In this document: positions 61,607 through 64,000 of the stretch, piece by piece
How the letters are laid out: every line of letters starts with the position of its first letter
How positions within the stretch are numbered: position 1 is the stretch's first letter
DNA from: Hirundichthys speculiger
Lineage: Eukaryota; Chordata; Actinopteri; Beloniformes; Exocoetidae
Direction of reading: 5' to 3'
Length of the DNA: 64,000 nt
Assembly: GCA_018398805.1 (NCBI GenBank)
Contig: JAGFBZ010001933.1
Coordinates: 1 to 64,000 of the forward strand
The notes under the pieces: model-generated
Told to the model about the DNA's origin: nothing
Seen by the model: only the letters and a program-made list of their open reading frames with translations
Database searches by the model: none
Position numbers and translations under genes: made by a program

Positions 61607-62313
61607 ATGTGGTGGGTCCTGTGGGTGCTTGCCGCCTTGCTGGCTCTCTTTTGCACCCTGGACGTGTGGTACTTCCTGCGGGTGGCTGCTGTGGTCCTCC
61701 GGGCCTGGTTTCAGCCTCCAGTCTGGGACGTCACTGCAGAGCAGGTCCTAACAGGCCGGGTCACTCCGCATGACATCGATATGTGTCACATGAACAATGC
61801 TCGTTACCTCCGGGAGTGTGACTTCGCCCGCTACTCTCTCTACACGCGTAACGGCGTGTGGAAGGCATTGCGAGCCCTCGGAGCGTCGGCGGTCGTGGGG
61901 GCTACCACCATCCGTTACCGCAGGGCTCTGTGCATCGGAGAGGGTTACGAGCTGCGTAGTCGGATTGTCACTTGGGATGACAAAGCCTTTTTCTTGGAGC
62001 AGAGGTTTGTTTCAACGAAAGATGGGCTGGTGTGTGCCGTCATGTACTGCAAGCAGAGCGTCATACGCAGCAGTCCAGACAAAATCATGCAGCACCTGTG
62101 TAAAAGGAAGGTAAGCGAGGAAATGGGTGTTTCTCCATTGGTAGAATAAACACCGTGACTGACAACTACTGAAGGACATTGAGCTTTTGGTTTGGTTCCT
62201 TGCAGGTGGAGTGCCCCGAGTTTCCAGAGGACCTTCAGCACTGGGTCAGCTTCATCTCAGCCAGCAGCCAGGCCCTCCGAGCCGAGAGCGGTCTGGAGGA
62301 GAAGAACAAATAA
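61607..62313 (+). CDS. them6: THEM6-like protein (thioesterase superfamily member 6)
   Basis: Two coding exons, 61607-62110 and 62206-62313 (GT-AG), give 203 residues, close to the roughly 208 of mammalian THEM6. The N-terminus is a hydrophobic signal-anchor ([20 protein letters not shown]). Next comes a hotdog-fold thioesterase-type domain with [34 protein letters not shown] and [12 protein letters not shown], and the family's C-terminal [25 protein letters not shown]6 proteins are membrane-associated and related to acyl thioesterases; I do not infer a substrate. I chose the ATG at 61607 because it directly precedes the conserved anchor; in-frame ATGs at 61475 and 61559 would add unconserved residues spanning a probable splice acceptor. 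Confidence 0.9.
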
Positions 62314-62935
62314 GGGATTGCAGCTGCAGATCCTGGCTTTGTACAAGCCAGCCAGTTTATGGACTCAAGAATCACGGGCTTCCACCTTTTCACAAAAACT
62401 GGACTAAAACACTGTTGTGCCTATACTTTGCACTAAAGGTACTATTTGTACAATTAAGCTCTACTTCAACTCCATTGTTTACAAATGAGGAATGTTGGAA
62501 TCACTACATTGCATTGTTTTGCAAAATAATGGTAAATAATAGTTTAGTAATTGAAAACTTTATGAATTTATCATGTAAGAGCAATGATTAAAAGTTCTCT
62601 GTGTAGTTTTGAGTTTTTAATATGTTATGGATGTCACCACACTACTAATATCAATATGAAGGGTTACAAAATGAGGAAAATAATTAAATGCTTCCTTCTT
62701 TATGTTCTTTATGATGAGGAAACTGCTTTAAAGAGAGAAGTGACAGGAATGTGATGGTGAATGAGAGTTTGGCTCTGCAGCAACACAACATGAATGCCTT
62801 AGCTTGAGACGTTTTAAGGAATTGAACAGTTACACTCAACCTGCTCACAGCATTATTAAAGGGGAGTTGGTAGTAATTTCACCAGGAACAGAATTGATTT
62901 ATTGTCAAGCAATCTTCGGCAAACAATCCTTTGTT
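62314..62935 (+). other. them6 3' untranslated region and flank
   Basis: AT-rich, no second gene. I see no clear AATAAA; variant signals such as attaaa near 62587 could serve. Confidence 0.4.
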
Positions 62936-63018
62936 TACCAGGAGTGGGGTTTGAACCCACGAGAGCATTTGCTCATTGGATCTTAAGTCCAACGCCTTAA
63001 CCACTCGGCCATCCTGGT
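62936..63018 (-). tRNA. tRNA-Leu (anticodon TAA)
   Basis: Read on the minus strand, the 83-base gene begins ACCAGGATGGCCGAGTGGTT and ends with GGGTTCAAACCCCACTCCTG plus GTA. The acceptor stem ACCAGGA/TCCTGGT pairs fully, the anticodon loop reads ACTTAAGAT with TAA, and there is the long variable arm of class II leucine tRNAs. No intron. Confidence 0.95.
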
Positions 63019-63080
63019 TGTTGATTTGGTTCTGTCTCTTACATTTTAAAATTTAGAAAAAGTGTTGGGAAAAAAAACAC

Positions 63081-63465
63081 TGTTAGAGGAGGAACTGTAA
63101 GGTAACATGACTGGCCAGAACTGAGTTGAATATGAAACCTCTCTATTCAGTCAGTTTGCATGAGATACATGTCCGAAACAACACTCATACATATTGCTTA
63201 TCACATTTCTTAAAACACGACGTGGATGGTGGTTAGATACCTCTCCATGTCACTAGTAACTGGCCAATTACATTTGGTTGCACATATGTCCAACCTCTGT
63301 ACAGAGCCGAGCCCAAGAAGATACCATTTTTCAAAAATCCTGGCTCAATCTGACTGAGAGTCTACCAGATCTCTGTCTTTCTGAGCCCAGCGCTGCCTTG
63401 CTGTGTGACCGTAATAAATGTTTCTGAACCAAAGATTTCTCTGGTCTGTTCTTGGGCTTCTAACA
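63081..63465 (+). mobile_element. Solo LTR of a retroelement
   Basis: The 385-bp unit starts TGTTAGA and ends TCTAACA, with the TG...CA inverted termini of LTRs, and an AATAAA at 63413 near its 3' end. It resembles an endogenous retrovirus or other LTR element. There is no internal coding region beside it, and flanking duplications are not clear. Confidence 0.6.
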
Positions 63466-63887
63466 GTCACATCTCTACACTGTTGTAAAAAACTGTTGCA
63501 CTTTGTTATTACTTGCACTAGGAGACTGTTCTGCACACACTGTATATTCAAATACCAAACTGGATCCATTTTAACACTGAGCACTATGGACTGAAAAATC
63601 TAAGGTCCACCACACTAATGTTTTGTATAGCTTAATGTGTCATTTGTAAATTATGTTCACAATTTTTGCTTATAGTGTACATTCATGTATTGCACAAATC
63701 CACCATTATACTTCATAGTATCTTGTATGTTGATATTACATTCATCTGCACATCATGTTGATAGTATATACCCACTTATAAATTATGCCTATAGTACTGC
63801 CTTTACCCTTTAGCCAAACATATTATTACATATTCTAGATAGTGTATGTCCTGCAGTTGCTGCTCAATCATCTGATCTTAAAATATG
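63466..63887. other. Unassigned DNA
   Basis: There is no exon or element boundary that I can support. It may be retroelement-derived, given the LINE fragment that follows. Confidence 0.35.
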
Positions 63888-64000
63888 AACAAGACAAAGG
63901 AGATGACTGTGAATTTCAGGAAGACCAGGATTAAATCAAACAGCATTTCCATCATGGGAGAAGAAGTGGAGGTGAACAACAGACTGGGCTGGCGATGCAA
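63888..64000 (+). mobile_element. LINE reverse transcriptase fragment, cut by the window end
   Basis: NKTKEMTVNFRKTR and SIMGEEVEVNNRLGW follow the 'KTKE..V.FR' and 'GE.VE.V' spacing seen after the YADD motif in non-LTR reverse transcriptases. Continuation lies beyond 64000. Confidence 0.6.

Overview
This is a teleost fish nuclear genome window. The evidence is spliced genes with GT-AG introns, Tc1/hAT/Harbinger transposons and LINE fragments of the kinds common in ray-finned fish, a them6 gene, a eukaryotic tRNA-Leu(TAA), and a standalone P2X7 ballast-like domain of the type that is multicopy in fish. I cannot name the species.

Layout. (1) 0.8-4 kb: a P2X7 C-terminal-like protein on + converges on a six-exon gene on - (326 aa, fish-type family of unknown function). 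(2) 4.6-24.7 kb: first copy (A) of an unusual 24-coding-exon gene. (3) 25-31 kb: intergenic DNA rich in hAT elements, one of which carries a 243-bp piece of the neighbouring gene. (4) 31.1-59.1 kb: second copy (B) of the 24-exon gene, same strand, same intron positions, introns filled with transposons including a four-level nest. (5) 59.9-62.9 kb: them6 thioesterase-like gene. (6) 62.9-64 kb: tRNA-Leu on -, a solo LTR and the start of a LINE reverse-transcriptase fragment.

The centrepiece is the tandem pair. The conceptual product (about 1,073 residues in copy B) reads SAM domain - ubiquitin-like fold - second ubiquitin-like fold - uncharacterised middle - VWA domain with complete MIDAS - E2 ubiquitin-conjugating (UBC) domain with the active-site Cys - U-box. 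One polypeptide would thus hold ubiquitin-like modules, an E2 and an E3-type domain, with SAM and VWA modules for assembly. ISRE-like sites lie at the first exon of both copies, which hints at interferon control. Copy A carries private frameshifts and is probably a pseudogene. Copy B is open up to the U-box, where both copies share a one-base (+1) length excess that splits the U-box between two frames. One intron inside the E2 domain has U12-type (minor spliceosome) signals in both copies.

The rest of the window is dominated by DNA transposons whose boundaries can be set from target-site duplications. Functional statements about the tandem gene are inference from domain content; no searches could be run.
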